In this document: positions 34,099 to 42,633 of the stretch, piece by piece | How positions within the stretch are numbered: the first letter of the stretch is position 1 | How the letters are laid out: each line of letters starts with the position of its first letter | From: an uncultured delta proteobacterium | GTDB lineage: Bacteria > Desulfobacterota > Desulfobulbia > Desulfobulbales > Desulfocapsaceae | Direction: 5' to 3' | Assembly (NCBI GenBank): GCA_903901335.1 | Contig: CAIUQR010000032.1 | Coordinates: forward strand, 106,495-170,494 | DNA: 64,000 nucleotides | The notes under the pieces: generated by a model | Database searches by the model: none | Told to the model about the DNA's origin: nothing | Seen by the model: the letters and a program-made list of their open reading frames with translations, nothing else | Position numbers and translations under genes: made by a program

Positions 34099-34999
34099 CA
34101 TATCACGTAAAGCTGCAGACCAGGCGGAAACCCTGCGCGCTTTAAATTCACGCGAGCCTGCAATCGCTCCGGATCTAGGAGAAGAAAGGGCAACACGGGT
34201 GTATTCGATCACCAGCGGTAAAGGAGGAGTAGGAAAAACAGCGGTCGTTGCCAATATTGCCGTATCGCTGGCCAGGCTCGGCAAAAACGTCCTGATCCTC
34301 GATGCGGATCTGGGTCTTGCCAATATTGATGTGGTTTTCGGGATTGCCCCCGCCTTCAATCTCAACCATTTTTTCGCAGGAGAGAGGGAACTGCAGGAAA
34401 TCCTGTTTGACGGACCGGCGGGTATCAAGATTCTCCCGGCAGGCTCGGGTATTCAAAATTTCACCCGTCTTGACTCCGGTCAGAAGATGAAACTTCTGGA
34501 CGGGCTCGATTCCATGCACAATGACTTTGACTTCGTTCTGATCGATACCGAAGCAGGCATATCTGAAAACGTCACCTACTTTACAACAGCCGCGCAGGAG
34601 ATTCTGGTAGTTACCACTCCTGAACCTACTGCAATTACGGATGCCTATGCCTTGATGAAACTCCTTTCCACCCAATACCATGAAAAGCATTTCAACCTCG
34701 TTGTCAATCAGATCCAGAATGAAGATGAGGCGCTCGACGTTTTCAAGAAACTGACTATGGTCTCCAACAGGTACTTAGATATTTCTATTGATTACCTCGG
34801 ATCCATTCCGGCTGACAAACTGATGCTGGATGCGATCAGAAAACAGAAGGTGATTGTCGAGATGTTTCCTTCTTCCCGAATTTCGATTGCCTTTCATGAA
34901 CTGGCCGCCAGACTCTGTTCGGAACACCCCCCGTCGCAGCCGAAAGGAAACATACAGTTTTTCTGGAAAAAGCTTCTCAATTTCGGAAGCAGAAGGTAA
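34091..34999 (+). CDS. flhG: MinD-like ATPase FlhG (FleN/YlxH)
   Basis: FlhG limits flagellar number and stimulates FlhF. The 302 residues show the N-terminal activator motif ADQAETLRAL (DQAxxLR), which contacts FlhF, followed by the deviant Walker A SGKGGVGKT (about 40-48), LILDADLGLANIDVVFGI, and LIDTEAGISENV with the MinD-type switch. A C-terminal amphipathic helix (KKLLNFGSRR) follows. It overlaps flhF by 8 bases and is followed by fliA after 6. Confidence 0.95.
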   Translation: MINISRKAADQAETLRALNSREPAIAPDLGEERATRVYSITSGKGGVGKTAVVANIAVSLARLGKNVLILDADLGLANIDVVFGIAPAFNLNHFFAGERELQEILFDGPAGIKILPAGSGIQNFTRLDSGQKMKLLDGLDSMHNDFDFVLIDTEAGISENVTYFTTAAQEILVVTTPEPTAITDAYALMKLLSTQYHEKHFNLVVNQIQNEDEALDVFKKLTMVSNRYLDISIDYLGSIPADKLMLDAIRKQKVIVEMFPSSRISIAFHELAARLCSEHPPSQPKGNIQFFWKKLLNFGSRR

Positions 35000-35005
35000 G
35001 AGATC

Positions 35006-35737
35006 ATGCTCTACACACAACCTCCACAACCTGACGACAGGTCCAAACTTATCCGGGATAATCTTGATCTGGTGGATATTCTTGTTGGCCGAATGGTTAC
35101 CCAGGTGCCGTCTTTCATGAGTCGTGACGATATGCGCAGTGCGGGTATGGTAGGACTCATCGATGCTGCCAACAAGTTCGATATCTCAAAAAATATCCTC
35201 TTTAAAACATTCGCTGAATATCGGATCAGGGGTGCGATATTGGATGAAATGCGTAAACTGGACTGGTTTTCCCGCTCCCTGCGCGATAAACAGAACAGAA
35301 TTGCAAAAACCCTTGCACACCTGGAGCATACACTGGTCAGAGATCCCGATGATCATGAAATGGCTGAGGCTATGGGGCTTTCGATCGACGAATACCAGAA
35401 GATGCTCAGTGAGGTCAGTCACCTCGGGTGTGTGAGCCTGAATGAAACTTTGGATAATTCCGAACAGGGGAAATCCTTCCTCGACACGCTTGAGGACCAT
35501 CACGAAAACGCCTCACCAAGTACCCGGCTCGAGAATCACGAACTGACCAAAATCATGTCGGAAGTACTCGCAAAACTCTCTGAAAAAGAACGGCTGGTGA
35601 TATCGTTGTATTATTATGAAGAATTGACGCAGAAGGAAATTGCCGACGTGATGGAGATTTCTGAAGGCAGGGTATCACAACTGCACAGTCAGGCACTTAT
35701 CAAATTAAAAAACAAGGTCCAGTCCAGGTTGGCCTGA
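35006..35737 (+). CDS. fliA: Flagellar sigma factor FliA (sigma28)
   Basis: Sigma factor for late flagellar genes. The 243 residues contain region 2 (LVGRMVTQVPSFMSRDDMRS, AGMVGLIDAANKFDISKN, FKTFAEYRIRGAILDEMR), region 3 and region 4 helix-turn-helix (ELTQKEIADVMEISEGRVSQ). The order and length are typical. FlgM, its expected anti-sigma, is encoded at 41986-42276. Candidate target promoters in this window are at 41282-41309 and 9323-9350. Confidence 0.97.
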   Translation: MLYTQPPQPDDRSKLIRDNLDLVDILVGRMVTQVPSFMSRDDMRSAGMVGLIDAANKFDISKNILFKTFAEYRIRGAILDEMRKLDWFSRSLRDKQNRIAKTLAHLEHTLVRDPDDHEMAEAMGLSIDEYQKMLSEVSHLGCVSLNETLDNSEQGKSFLDTLEDHHENASPSTRLENHELTKIMSEVLAKLSEKERLVISLYYYEELTQKEIADVMEISEGRVSQLHSQALIKLKNKVQSRLA

Positions 35738-35772
35738 AAAGAGAAGAAAACTTATCGCAAAGGAACCTCTGC

Positions 35773-36192
35773 ATGTCGGCAATGAATACCCCCGTACTCT
35801 TGATCCTTCTGGCACTCCTGCTCTGTTCCGTGGCGACCTGGCGTTCCGTTATCTTGAAAAAAAAGGCGGACCGGCAGGCAAAACTTCTGGCCGAAACAAA
35901 CCTAACACTGACCGAAGTCCGCCAAAAACTCACCCTCATCCAGGAAAAAGACCAGCAATCGAACGATTTCAACAAGAGTCTGAACCAGGCTGAGATCACC
36001 ACCAGACTGCAGAAATCCCGTTTGTCTGCGCAGAACTACAACCGCAGCAAGTCGCCGCCGGAGAGATATCGCTATGTGCATTCTCTTGCCGCCAATGGGA
36101 TGTCGTCTCATGAAATTGCGTCGGTATTATCCATCTCCATCCATGAGGCCGACCAGCTGGTAAATCTCTCCAGACTGGCACATCCCAAATGA
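35773..36192 (+). CDS. Small membrane-anchored coiled-coil protein with a C-terminal HTH-like segment (DUF2802-like)
   Basis: A 139-residue protein with one N-terminal membrane helix (about 6-24, PVLLILLALLLCSVATW), a helical coiled-coil-like region (about 28-90), and a C-terminal segment resembling a small helix-turn-helix (VHSLAANGMSSHEIASVLSI, SIHEADQLVNLSRLA). Proteins of this design (DUF2802/DUF6115-like) occur after fliA in several delta-proteobacteria; their function is unknown. It is 35 bases after fliA and probably in the same transcript. The domain label is recalled by pattern only. Confidence 0.65.
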   Translation: MSAMNTPVLLILLALLLCSVATWRSVILKKKADRQAKLLAETNLTLTEVRQKLTLIQEKDQQSNDFNKSLNQAEITTRLQKSRLSAQNYNRSKSPPERYRYVHSLAANGMSSHEIASVLSISIHEADQLVNLSRLAHPK

Positions 36193-36216
36193 TCAGGTTA
36201 TTCAGACTCTGGGATA

Positions 36217-36248
36217 TAGTCTTTTAGTCTGTTAGTCTTTTAGCTGTT
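36217..36248. repeat. Octamer tandem repeat upstream of flgF
   Basis: Four consecutive 8-base units: TAGTCTTT, TAGTCTGT, TAGTCTTT, TAGCTGTT. The unit is non-coding, in the gap between the small membrane gene and flgF. Copy number could vary by slippage. There is no evidence that it influences expression. Confidence 0.7.
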
Positions 36249-36324
36249 TGGAACACCGATTGTCAGACCAGCAAACTATTCAACACTAGAACGCCGTTCA
36301 GGTCATTTCAGCGACATTCCCTCT

Positions 36325-36351
36325 TAAGAAACACGTTGTCCCTTCCGATAT
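36325..36351 (+). promoter_or_regulatory. Weak candidate sigma28 promoter for flgF
   Basis: TAAGAAAC, 11 bases, TCCGATAT. The -10 part matches CCGATA of the consensus and the -35 part matches TAA only. It lies about 95 bases before the flgF start in otherwise gene-free DNA. Much weaker than the site at 41282-41309. Confidence 0.3.
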
Positions 36352-36445
36352 ATAACTACACACATTCTATCGGGAAATTAAATCGATTCAGACCTGTTCC
36401 GATTTACCTTTCCGGCCTTATCAACATTAACACTCGTAAGCATAC

Positions 36446-37195
36446 ATGGTTTCAGGAAAATACAGCGCCTTGTCAGGAGCAGTCGCCCGGGAACAGAACC
36501 TGGATAACATCTCCGCTAATCTCGCCAATGTCAACACCATCGGCTACAAGAGATCCACTGTCAGCTTTGAATCCATTCTCCGTGGAGCTCGGCAGGTCAA
36601 ACAGGCCCAAGGCATCAATTACACCCGTATCCGGGAAAATTACACAGATTTTTCGACCGGTCCGATTAATAAAACAGACGCACCTTTGGACCTTGCCATC
36701 AACGGTGAAGGCTTTTTCAAGGTCCAGGGCCCCAATGGAATTCTCTATACCAGAAAGGGCGATTTCACCCTGGATGCCGACGGCAGGCTCCTCACAACTA
36801 CCGGCATGCCGGTGCTGGACGATTCCAACAGTCCGATTTCAATTCCAAAGACCAACACCAACCGTATTTCCATTTCCAGCCTCGGCATGATCTCGGTCCT
36901 CGACAGCGATGGCACCCAATCCGAGGTCGGGAGAATAGGTATTGTCAGTGTAGACGATCCGTTAAAGTTGAAAAAAGATAAGGACACCACCTTTACACTG
37001 AAGGAGGGGGCGCAGGAAGTCCCGATCGAACTGCCGGAGGTTGTCCAGGGCGGCATTGAGGTTTCAAATGTCAATATGGTTTCGGAGATGGCGGATATGA
37101 TGAACAACCAGCGCACCTTTGAAACCTACAACAAGATGCTGAAAAGCTATGCGGCTATTGCGGAAAGACAGGATGAACTTGGCACACTTGCGTAA
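36446..37195 (+). CDS. flgF: Flagellar basal-body rod protein FlgF
   Basis: Proximal rod protein between FlgC and FlgG. The 249 residues begin MVSGKYSALSGAVAREQNLD, then ISANLANVNTIGYKRS (rod motif), DLAINGEGFFKVQGPNG, and end with SNVNMVSEMADMMNNQRTFE, the usual rod-protein C-terminal helix. The ATG at 36446 lacks a strong ribosome site. flgG follows after 65 bases. Confidence 0.94.
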   Translation: MVSGKYSALSGAVAREQNLDNISANLANVNTIGYKRSTVSFESILRGARQVKQAQGINYTRIRENYTDFSTGPINKTDAPLDLAINGEGFFKVQGPNGILYTRKGDFTLDADGRLLTTTGMPVLDDSNSPISIPKTNTNRISISSLGMISVLDSDGTQSEVGRIGIVSVDDPLKLKKDKDTTFTLKEGAQEVPIELPEVVQGGIEVSNVNMVSEMADMMNNQRTFETYNKMLKSYAAIAERQDELGTLA

Positions 37196-37260
37196 ATTTC
37201 GTTCATAATCCAGATCCATACTACAAACCTGTAACAACAAACCAGTTAAGGCCTCACACT

Positions 37261-38046
37261 ATGATCAGATCTCTTTTTACCGGCACAACCGGCATGAATG
37301 CCCAGCAGTTGAACATCGATGTCATCGCCAACAATCTTGCCAACGTCAGCACCACCGGTTTCAAGAAAAGCATCACCGATTTTCAGGATCTCCTCTATGA
37401 GACCATCAAGGTTCCCGGCAGCCAGACCTCGACGGATACCCAATCTCCGACAGGCATTCTGGTCGGGATGGGGGTCGGTACCGGCGCCGTCACCAAGGTC
37501 TTCAGCCAGGGAGAGCTCCTCCAGACGCAGAATCAACTCGATATTGCCATTGAAGGATCCGGATTTTTTCAGATCCAGATGCCGAACGGCACCACGGCCT
37601 ACACCAGGGCCGGAGCCTTCAAGATGGACAGCAACGGCCGAATCACCAACTCCAACGGCTACATCCTTCTGCCGGCAGTTACCATACCGCAGGGGGCAAA
37701 TCAGATCACGATCAGTAATACCGGAATTGTCAGCGCAATTCTTGCAGGCGACACCGCCAGTACCCAGTTAGGGACCATCGAACTGGCCACTTTTATTAAC
37801 AGTGCCGGCCTTTCTTCAATCGGCAACAATCTCTTTACCGAAACAGGTGCCTCCGGCGCTCCTGCTACCGGAACACCGGGGGATAATGGCTATGGCATAC
37901 TTTCCCAGAACTTTCTTGAGGGTTCAAACGTCAATATCGTCCAGGAAATGGCCAACATGATCACAGCTCAACGGGCATATGAAATCAATTCAAAGACCAT
38001 CACAACATCTGATGAAATGATGAAGACAACGAACGCCCTCGTCTAA
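37261..38046 (+). CDS. flgG: Flagellar distal rod protein FlgG
   Basis: Main subunit of the distal rod. The 261 residues, the normal length, carry MIRSLFTGTTGMNAQQLNID, VIANNLANVSTTGFKKS, the FlgG-specific GILVGMGVGTGAVTKVFSQG, DIAIEGSGFFQIQMPNGTTA and C-terminal VNIVQEMANMITAQRAYEIN. flgA starts one base after its stop. Confidence 0.97.
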   Translation: MIRSLFTGTTGMNAQQLNIDVIANNLANVSTTGFKKSITDFQDLLYETIKVPGSQTSTDTQSPTGILVGMGVGTGAVTKVFSQGELLQTQNQLDIAIEGSGFFQIQMPNGTTAYTRAGAFKMDSNGRITNSNGYILLPAVTIPQGANQITISNTGIVSAILAGDTASTQLGTIELATFINSAGLSSIGNNLFTETGASGAPATGTPGDNGYGILSQNFLEGSNVNIVQEMANMITAQRAYEINSKTITTSDEMMKTTNALV

Positions 38047-38047
38047 T

Positions 38048-38998
38048 ATGATCCGGTTAACCTTTTTTATTTGCAGTCTTATTTTCTCCATTACTCAGGC
38101 CTGTTATGGTCTTGAAGTCACCTTCAGGCCATCGGCAACGGTTGAAGGCGTCTCCGTTTCGCTTGCCGATGTTGCCGATTTTGACGTCCAATCCGACCTG
38201 AGTCAAGCGCTGGGGAGTCAGATCATCTCGCCCTCACCTCCCCCCGGCCAGGAGATCCTGATCCAGACCGGTAACCTGAGACAATACCTTGCCGGCACTT
38301 TATCGATACCTGCCTCAGTCGAATGGAACGGTCCGGAGACCATCCGCATTCATCGGAAAGGCACCACTGTCGGTCCTGAAAAAATTCAGTCTATCATAGC
38401 TGAATTTCTACAGAAACGAAGGAAGGATCTCCCCGAGGCTGAGATTCATTTCAAACCAGCCTCCCTGCCACTGCCTTTTATCCTGCCGTCGGGGAACCTG
38501 ACCTGGGAGGTCGTCCCGTCAAATCCGGGCATCCTGAGCAGTACCAGTATCTCGCTTATTTTCAGTGTCGATGGTCATGTGCGCAAGAATATTGCGATAG
38601 CCGGACATATCGAGGCCCTCGCCCCGGTTGCAGTTGCGGCTACTTCGATACAACGTGGAGACATCATGACCCTGGAACATATTCAGGTTCTCCCCAGAAA
38701 TATCGCCGAAAACAGTTCTCCTTGTCTTGATCCAGGCGACATCATCGGGAAAAAGATAAACCGCAATATCAAAGAGGGGAGCGTGATCGAGCGCACCTGG
38801 GTTGACACGCCTCCGATGGTCGCCAGAGGACAGATGGTAAAAATTCTCCTTAATAAAGGCGCAATGCACCTTGCAACTACAGGTATTGCCAATATGAACG
38901 GGACCAAAGATCAGGTCATCCGGGTTCAGAATATCAACTCAAAAAAATTGATCTACTGCCGCGTGACGGCCCCAGGCATTGTGGAGGTACAACTCTGA
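38048..38998 (+). CDS. flgA: Flagellar P-ring assembly chaperone FlgA
   Basis: Periplasmic chaperone for FlgI. The 316 residues start with a signal peptide (LTFFICSLIFSITQACYG). They hold an N-terminal region and the SAF-domain C-terminus: TSIQRGDIMTLEHIQVLPR, LDPGDIIGKKINRNIKEGSV and ARGQMVKILLNKGAMHLATT. It is longer than enterobacterial FlgA (about 220), as is common in delta-proteobacteria. It ends 1 base before the flgH start used here. Confidence 0.93.
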   Translation: MIRLTFFICSLIFSITQACYGLEVTFRPSATVEGVSVSLADVADFDVQSDLSQALGSQIISPSPPPGQEILIQTGNLRQYLAGTLSIPASVEWNGPETIRIHRKGTTVGPEKIQSIIAEFLQKRRKDLPEAEIHFKPASLPLPFILPSGNLTWEVVPSNPGILSSTSISLIFSVDGHVRKNIAIAGHIEALAPVAVAATSIQRGDIMTLEHIQVLPRNIAENSSPCLDPGDIIGKKINRNIKEGSVIERTWVDTPPMVARGQMVKILLNKGAMHLATTGIANMNGTKDQVIRVQNINSKKLIYCRVTAPGIVEVQL

Positions 38999-38999
38999 T

Positions 39000-39689
39000 A
39001 TGAAAACGCTGCCAATTTTCTGCATACTCCTTCTCTTCTTTTCCGGCTGTGCAAGTACCCATCCTGATCCCGTTAAGATTCCGGAACCACTGGAAGAGAT
39101 CCAAACACCCCAGATACTGGAAAAATCGGCCGGCTCCCTCTGGTCCAATGACGCATCCTCGATCTATTCCGACCACAAAGCAAAGAATATCGGTGATATA
39201 ATCAATGTAGCCATCACCGAAAAGGACAGCGCCTCCAAGGAAGCCACAACAACAACCGGAAAGACATCAACAATTGGCGCCGGACTTAAAAATTTTTTCG
39301 GACTTGAAAAATCCGGAGATCTTAAACATGCAGCACCCAACCTTGATCTCGCCAATATGGTTAACACAAATTTCAATAATTCCTTCGACGGAAGTGGGAA
39401 AACCGCCAGAAAAGGTGATCTCACAGCTCAGCTTTCCGTCCAGGTGATTGGTGTGTATCCGAACGGAAATTTGAAAATCAGGGGCGGCAAAGAGGTCATG
39501 GTCAACAACGAGGTCCAGATTGTCTATATTACCGGTATAATTCGACCGGTCGATATCACTGCCGCCAATACCATCGCCTCCAACAAGATTCTAAATGCCC
39601 GGATTTCCTATACGGGAAAGGGTGTACTAAGCGACAAACAGGAAACGGGCTGGCTGGGCAGAACAATTGATAACGTCTGGCCGTTCTGA
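39000..39689 (+). CDS. flgH: Flagellar L-ring lipoprotein FlgH
   Basis: Outer-membrane ring of the basal body. The 229 residues begin with a lipoprotein signal (MKTLPIFCILLLFFSGCAS; Cys acylation site). The family motifs GSLWSNDASSIYSDHKAKNI, GDIINVAITEKDSASKEATT and GNLKIRGGKEVMVNNEVQ follow, then the end KQETGWLGRTIDNVWPF. The ATG at 39000 puts the lipobox at the right distance; an upstream in-frame TTG inside flgA is rejected. GGAGGT lies 12 bases before. Confidence 0.95.
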   Translation: MKTLPIFCILLLFFSGCASTHPDPVKIPEPLEEIQTPQILEKSAGSLWSNDASSIYSDHKAKNIGDIINVAITEKDSASKEATTTTGKTSTIGAGLKNFFGLEKSGDLKHAAPNLDLANMVNTNFNNSFDGSGKTARKGDLTAQLSVQVIGVYPNGNLKIRGGKEVMVNNEVQIVYITGIIRPVDITAANTIASNKILNARISYTGKGVLSDKQETGWLGRTIDNVWPF

Positions 39690-39715
39690 TTCAGAAACAC
39701 TCTAAGAATATCATA

Positions 39716-40861
39716 ATGGGCAAGATCATGAGAATCACAGTTCTAGGAACCGGAATCGTCTTTACCATCATACTGCAACTCTGCCTGGTCCAGCCAGTGA
39801 CTGCTGCCAGAATAAAAGACATCGCGAAGATCAACGGCGTACGAACCAATCAACTGATCGGATACGGTCTGGTGACAGGTCTTAACGGAACCGGGGATGA
39901 TATGAAAAATTCATCATTCACCCTCCAGTCCGTCTATAATATGATGGTCAGAAACGGTATCACACTCGATCCAACCCAGATTGCCAACATCAAGATAAAA
40001 AACGTTGCCGCCGTAATGGTAACCGCCGACCTGCCGCCTTTCGCCAAACAGGGTTCCACCATCGATGTGGAAGTCTCTTCCATGGGAGATTCCAAAAGCC
40101 TGGCTGGAGGCACACTTATCATGACCCCCTTGAAGGGTGTCGACCATAAGGTGTATGCCGTAGCTCAAGGCCCTCTCACCATCGGGGCTTTTTCATTTGG
40201 CGGCAAGACTGCCAAGGCCCAGAAAAATCACCCTACCGTCGGCCGGATATCGAACGGGGCGCTCATCGAAAATATCGTGCCGTTCAAAATCGGGGAGAAC
40301 GGGACTCTCACCTACCAATTGGAAAATGCCGATTTTACGACCGCCGACCATATCAGCAAGGTCATTAACACGGCCTTCGGCCCGATGACAGCCTTCCCGG
40401 TAGATTCGGGCACGGTTAAAATCACCGTTCCCAAGGCATTTCAGTCGAAAATTGTAGATTTCATAGCCAATATTGAATCGTTGAATGTCGAAATGGATTC
40501 CGTGGCACGAGTGGTTGTCGATGAGCGCACAGGAACGATTGTAATGGGGAAAGATGTGAAGCTCTCAACGGTTGCCGTATCTCATGGAAATTTGAACCTG
40601 ATCGTCAAAGAAACCCCGCCCGCAGCGGTCCAACCCAACCCCCTGGAAGCCGGACAGCCTGTTGCCCCTCCCGTGCAGACTACAACCACCGCAGTAGAAG
40701 AAGGCGGCCAGCTGACTGTCCTGAATATGCCTCAGGGGGTAAGTATTGGTGAGATTGCCAATGCGTTGAACTCCATTGGAGCGACCCCCCGGGATCTGAT
40801 CGCGATCTTCCAGGCCATTAAGGCCTCCGGAGCTATGCAAGGGGAATTGATCGTCCTCTAA
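39716..40861 (+). CDS. flgI: Flagellar P-ring protein FlgI
   Basis: Periplasmic P ring around the rod. The 381 residues have a signal peptide ending TAA (about residue 32) and the signature RIKDIAKINGVRTNQLIGYG, VTGLNGTGDDMKN, DIEVSSMGDSKSLAGGTLIM (first residue here V), GRISNGALIENIVPF and VVVDERTGTIVMGKDVKLS. All are typical. flgJ follows 48 bases later. Confidence 0.97.
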   Translation: MGKIMRITVLGTGIVFTIILQLCLVQPVTAARIKDIAKINGVRTNQLIGYGLVTGLNGTGDDMKNSSFTLQSVYNMMVRNGITLDPTQIANIKIKNVAAVMVTADLPPFAKQGSTIDVEVSSMGDSKSLAGGTLIMTPLKGVDHKVYAVAQGPLTIGAFSFGGKTAKAQKNHPTVGRISNGALIENIVPFKIGENGTLTYQLENADFTTADHISKVINTAFGPMTAFPVDSGTVKITVPKAFQSKIVDFIANIESLNVEMDSVARVVVDERTGTIVMGKDVKLSTVAVSHGNLNLIVKETPPAAVQPNPLEAGQPVAPPVQTTTTAVEEGGQLTVLNMPQGVSIGEIANALNSIGATPRDLIAIFQAIKASGAMQGELIVL

Positions 40862-40909
40862 ATCAGGCTGAACTGGTACATTCAGACAAACATAACACAT
40901 ACTGAAGAC

Positions 40910-41224
40910 ATGAACATTTCAATACATCCGAACACCATACCGAGCCCCCCTGCCAAACTCACCGGAAAAGAGAAAAAAGATCATGATCTCAAGGCACTGC
41001 GTGAATCCTGTCGTGATTTCGAGGCCATTTTCGTCCAGCAGATGTATCAGGCCATGCGGAAGAATGTCCCCGACAACGGACTCCTGCCAAGGGATAACGC
41101 CACCCAGATCTATCAGGACATGCTCGATACACAGATGGCCCGTGAAACCGCCAAAGGCAAAGGCATTGGAATCGGCGAAAAGATGTATACTCAGATGAAG
41201 GGAGTCATCGAGAACAGGAAATAA
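40910..41224 (+). CDS. flgJ: Short FlgJ-type rod-binding protein
   Basis: Rod cap/binding protein. The 104 residues contain the N-terminal FlgJ domain (RESCRDFEAIFVQQMYQAMR, then IYQDMLDTQMARETAKGKGI). The C-terminal muramidase domain of enterobacterial FlgJ is absent, so peptidoglycan would have to be opened by another enzyme not in the window. Single-domain FlgJ is common outside enterics. The next gene is preceded by a sigma28-type promoter at 41282. Confidence 0.92.
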   Translation: MNISIHPNTIPSPPAKLTGKEKKDHDLKALRESCRDFEAIFVQQMYQAMRKNVPDNGLLPRDNATQIYQDMLDTQMARETAKGKGIGIGEKMYTQMKGVIENRK

Positions 41225-41281
41225 TCCATGTGTGCCTTTCCGCCTAACATCCGTCTTCGCCATCTTTTTTTATTTTTCTTC

Positions 41282-41309
41282 TAAAGTTTCGATGGAAATC
41301 CACCGATAA
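41282..41309 (+). promoter_or_regulatory. Strong candidate sigma28 (FliA) promoter
   Basis: TAAAGTTT, 12 bases, ACCGATAA. Fifteen of the sixteen consensus positions (TAAAGTTT and GCCGATAA) match; spacing is one base longer than the enterobacterial optimum. It lies about 80 bases before the DUF5610-like gene and would serve it, flgM, flgN, flgK and flgL as late genes. Transcription would begin near 41316. Confidence 0.85.
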
Positions 41310-41387
41310 GAAAGCTAACAGAAGGAATTTGACGATCTAAGAACCATGCAAGGATGCATGCCCAAAGACGCAAGGAGGCGGGATTTT

Positions 41388-41981
41388 ATGATAAATTCAG
41401 TTAGTAACCAAGGATATACAAGCCCTTACTCAGCCAAGCAGTATCTCAGCAACGATCTGAATACGACGCAGGCGGCTGGGAAAAACAATCCTGCCGGTTC
41501 ACTTTTGTATACGTCCGATACGGTGACTCTGGGCAGCAGTTCGGAGACAAGCGTCACCTACAGCAAATCCCTTTCCCTGAATGCGGCAAAGGGAGACGGT
41601 TTTGACATGCTGCGCGGACTTGTACTGAACATGCTGAAGGAACAAGGCATTGATACAAAGATCGCTAATGGTGACAGTCAAATAGATCTCAGCAAGATCA
41701 CTCAGGAAGATGCCCGGAAACTAATAGCAAAGGATGGCTATTTTGGGGTTGATCAAACATCAGATCGTATTGTAAACTTCGCGATAGCAACCGCTGGAGC
41801 GGACCCCTCCAAACTCGACGCGATCAAGGAGGGCGTGGATAAAGGATTCAAGGAAGCGCTGAAGGCCTTTGGCGGAACGCTTCCGGATATCTCCTATGCC
41901 ACCTATGACGCTGTTATGAATAAACTTGATACCTGGGCGCAAGCAGGAAACAACAGCCAGGTGACACAGACTATCGGGTGA
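41388..41981 (+). CDS. DUF5610-like flagellar-locus protein
   Basis: A 197-residue soluble protein with a Ser/Tyr-rich first 60 residues and an alpha-helical domain containing DRIVNFAIATAGADPSKLDA, IKEGVDKGFKEALKAFGG and LPDISYATYDAVMNKLDTWA. The last pattern fits DUF5610, a family often found near flagellar genes and without a known function. The ATG at 41388 has AAGGAGG nine bases upstream; an in-frame ATG at 41346 has none. It is the first gene after the sigma28 site and reads into flgM. Confidence 0.75.
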   Translation: MINSVSNQGYTSPYSAKQYLSNDLNTTQAAGKNNPAGSLLYTSDTVTLGSSSETSVTYSKSLSLNAAKGDGFDMLRGLVLNMLKEQGIDTKIANGDSQIDLSKITQEDARKLIAKDGYFGVDQTSDRIVNFAIATAGADPSKLDAIKEGVDKGFKEALKAFGGTLPDISYATYDAVMNKLDTWAQAGNNSQVTQTIG

Positions 41982-41985
41982 CGTT

Positions 41986-42276
41986 ATGAGTATTGATTTT
42001 TTTGGAATTGGAGGTCCCGGCCAGATTGGTAATGTGAAAAAATCACAGAAACCACAGGCTGATACAAAGATCCAAGGCAAGACAGGGACCGACCAGGTTC
42101 AATTCTCGTCGGTTCTGCAGGATGTACATAAGGCCCAGGCTGCAAAGAAAAGCAGCGATTCAGCCAGGGCTGACCGGGTACAGGAACTCAAGGCCCAGGT
42201 TGCAGATGGATCATACCGACCTGATCTGGACAAGGTTGCCTCATCTCTGCTGCAATTCATGTTCAAGGGAAAATAG
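41986..42276 (+). CDS. flgM: Anti-sigma28 factor FlgM
   Basis: FlgM binds FliA until it is exported through the finished hook. The 96 residues have an unstructured N-terminus (as expected for an exported, natively unfolded protein) and the C-terminal sigma-binding region (RADRVQELKAQVADGSYRPD, LDKVASSLLQFMF). It starts 4 bases after the previous stop. Being downstream of a FliA-type promoter gives feedback control, as in other systems. Confidence 0.93.
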   Translation: MSIDFFGIGGPGQIGNVKKSQKPQADTKIQGKTGTDQVQFSSVLQDVHKAQAAKKSSDSARADRVQELKAQVADGSYRPDLDKVASSLLQFMFKGK

Positions 42277-42278
42277 TC

Positions 42279-42632
42279 ATGCCCACTGAAAAAACCCACG
42301 ATTATCTTGCTCGCCTGCTCGATGTCATTATCCAGGAGCGAGAATGCGCCAAGAAACTTGATATGAATGGGATGCTGAAAGCCATGGGTGAAAAAGAGGA
42401 GCTTGTCCAGTATCTGGCGCTTGTCCAGGCTCTCGATGAAAAGGACCGGACGCTGGCCGCGAAGATCCGGAATGAGAATCGCCGGAATGCCTTCCTCTTC
42501 AAATCAACTCTGGGCTGGATCAAAGAAATAATGGAATTCTTCGGTAAACGCACGGTTACCTCAACATACAGCGCCGGCGCTTACACCGTACCCTCTCAAA
42601 TACACGGCAGACTTCTGTCCGGGAAGGTGTGA
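42279..42632 (+). CDS. flgN: FlgN-family export chaperone
   Basis: FlgN is the cytoplasmic chaperone for FlgK and FlgL. The 117-residue protein is almost wholly helical, with an FlgN-like pattern (LLDVIIQERECAKKLDMNGM, EEKEELVQYLALVQALDEKD with one substitution, here GEKEELVQ). Sequence is weakly conserved; assignment depends on position between flgM and flgK and on size. It is separated from flgM by 2 bases and from flgK by 1. Confidence 0.82.
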   Translation: MPTEKTHDYLARLLDVIIQERECAKKLDMNGMLKAMGEKEELVQYLALVQALDEKDRTLAAKIRNENRRNAFLFKSTLGWIKEIMEFFGKRTVTSTYSAGAYTVPSQIHGRLLSGKV

Positions 42633-42633
42633 A

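Noticed and set aside
41346..41387. Upstream ATG at 41346 for the DUF5610-like gene
   Set aside because: The AAGGAGG site serves the ATG at 41388; no ribosome site serves 41346.
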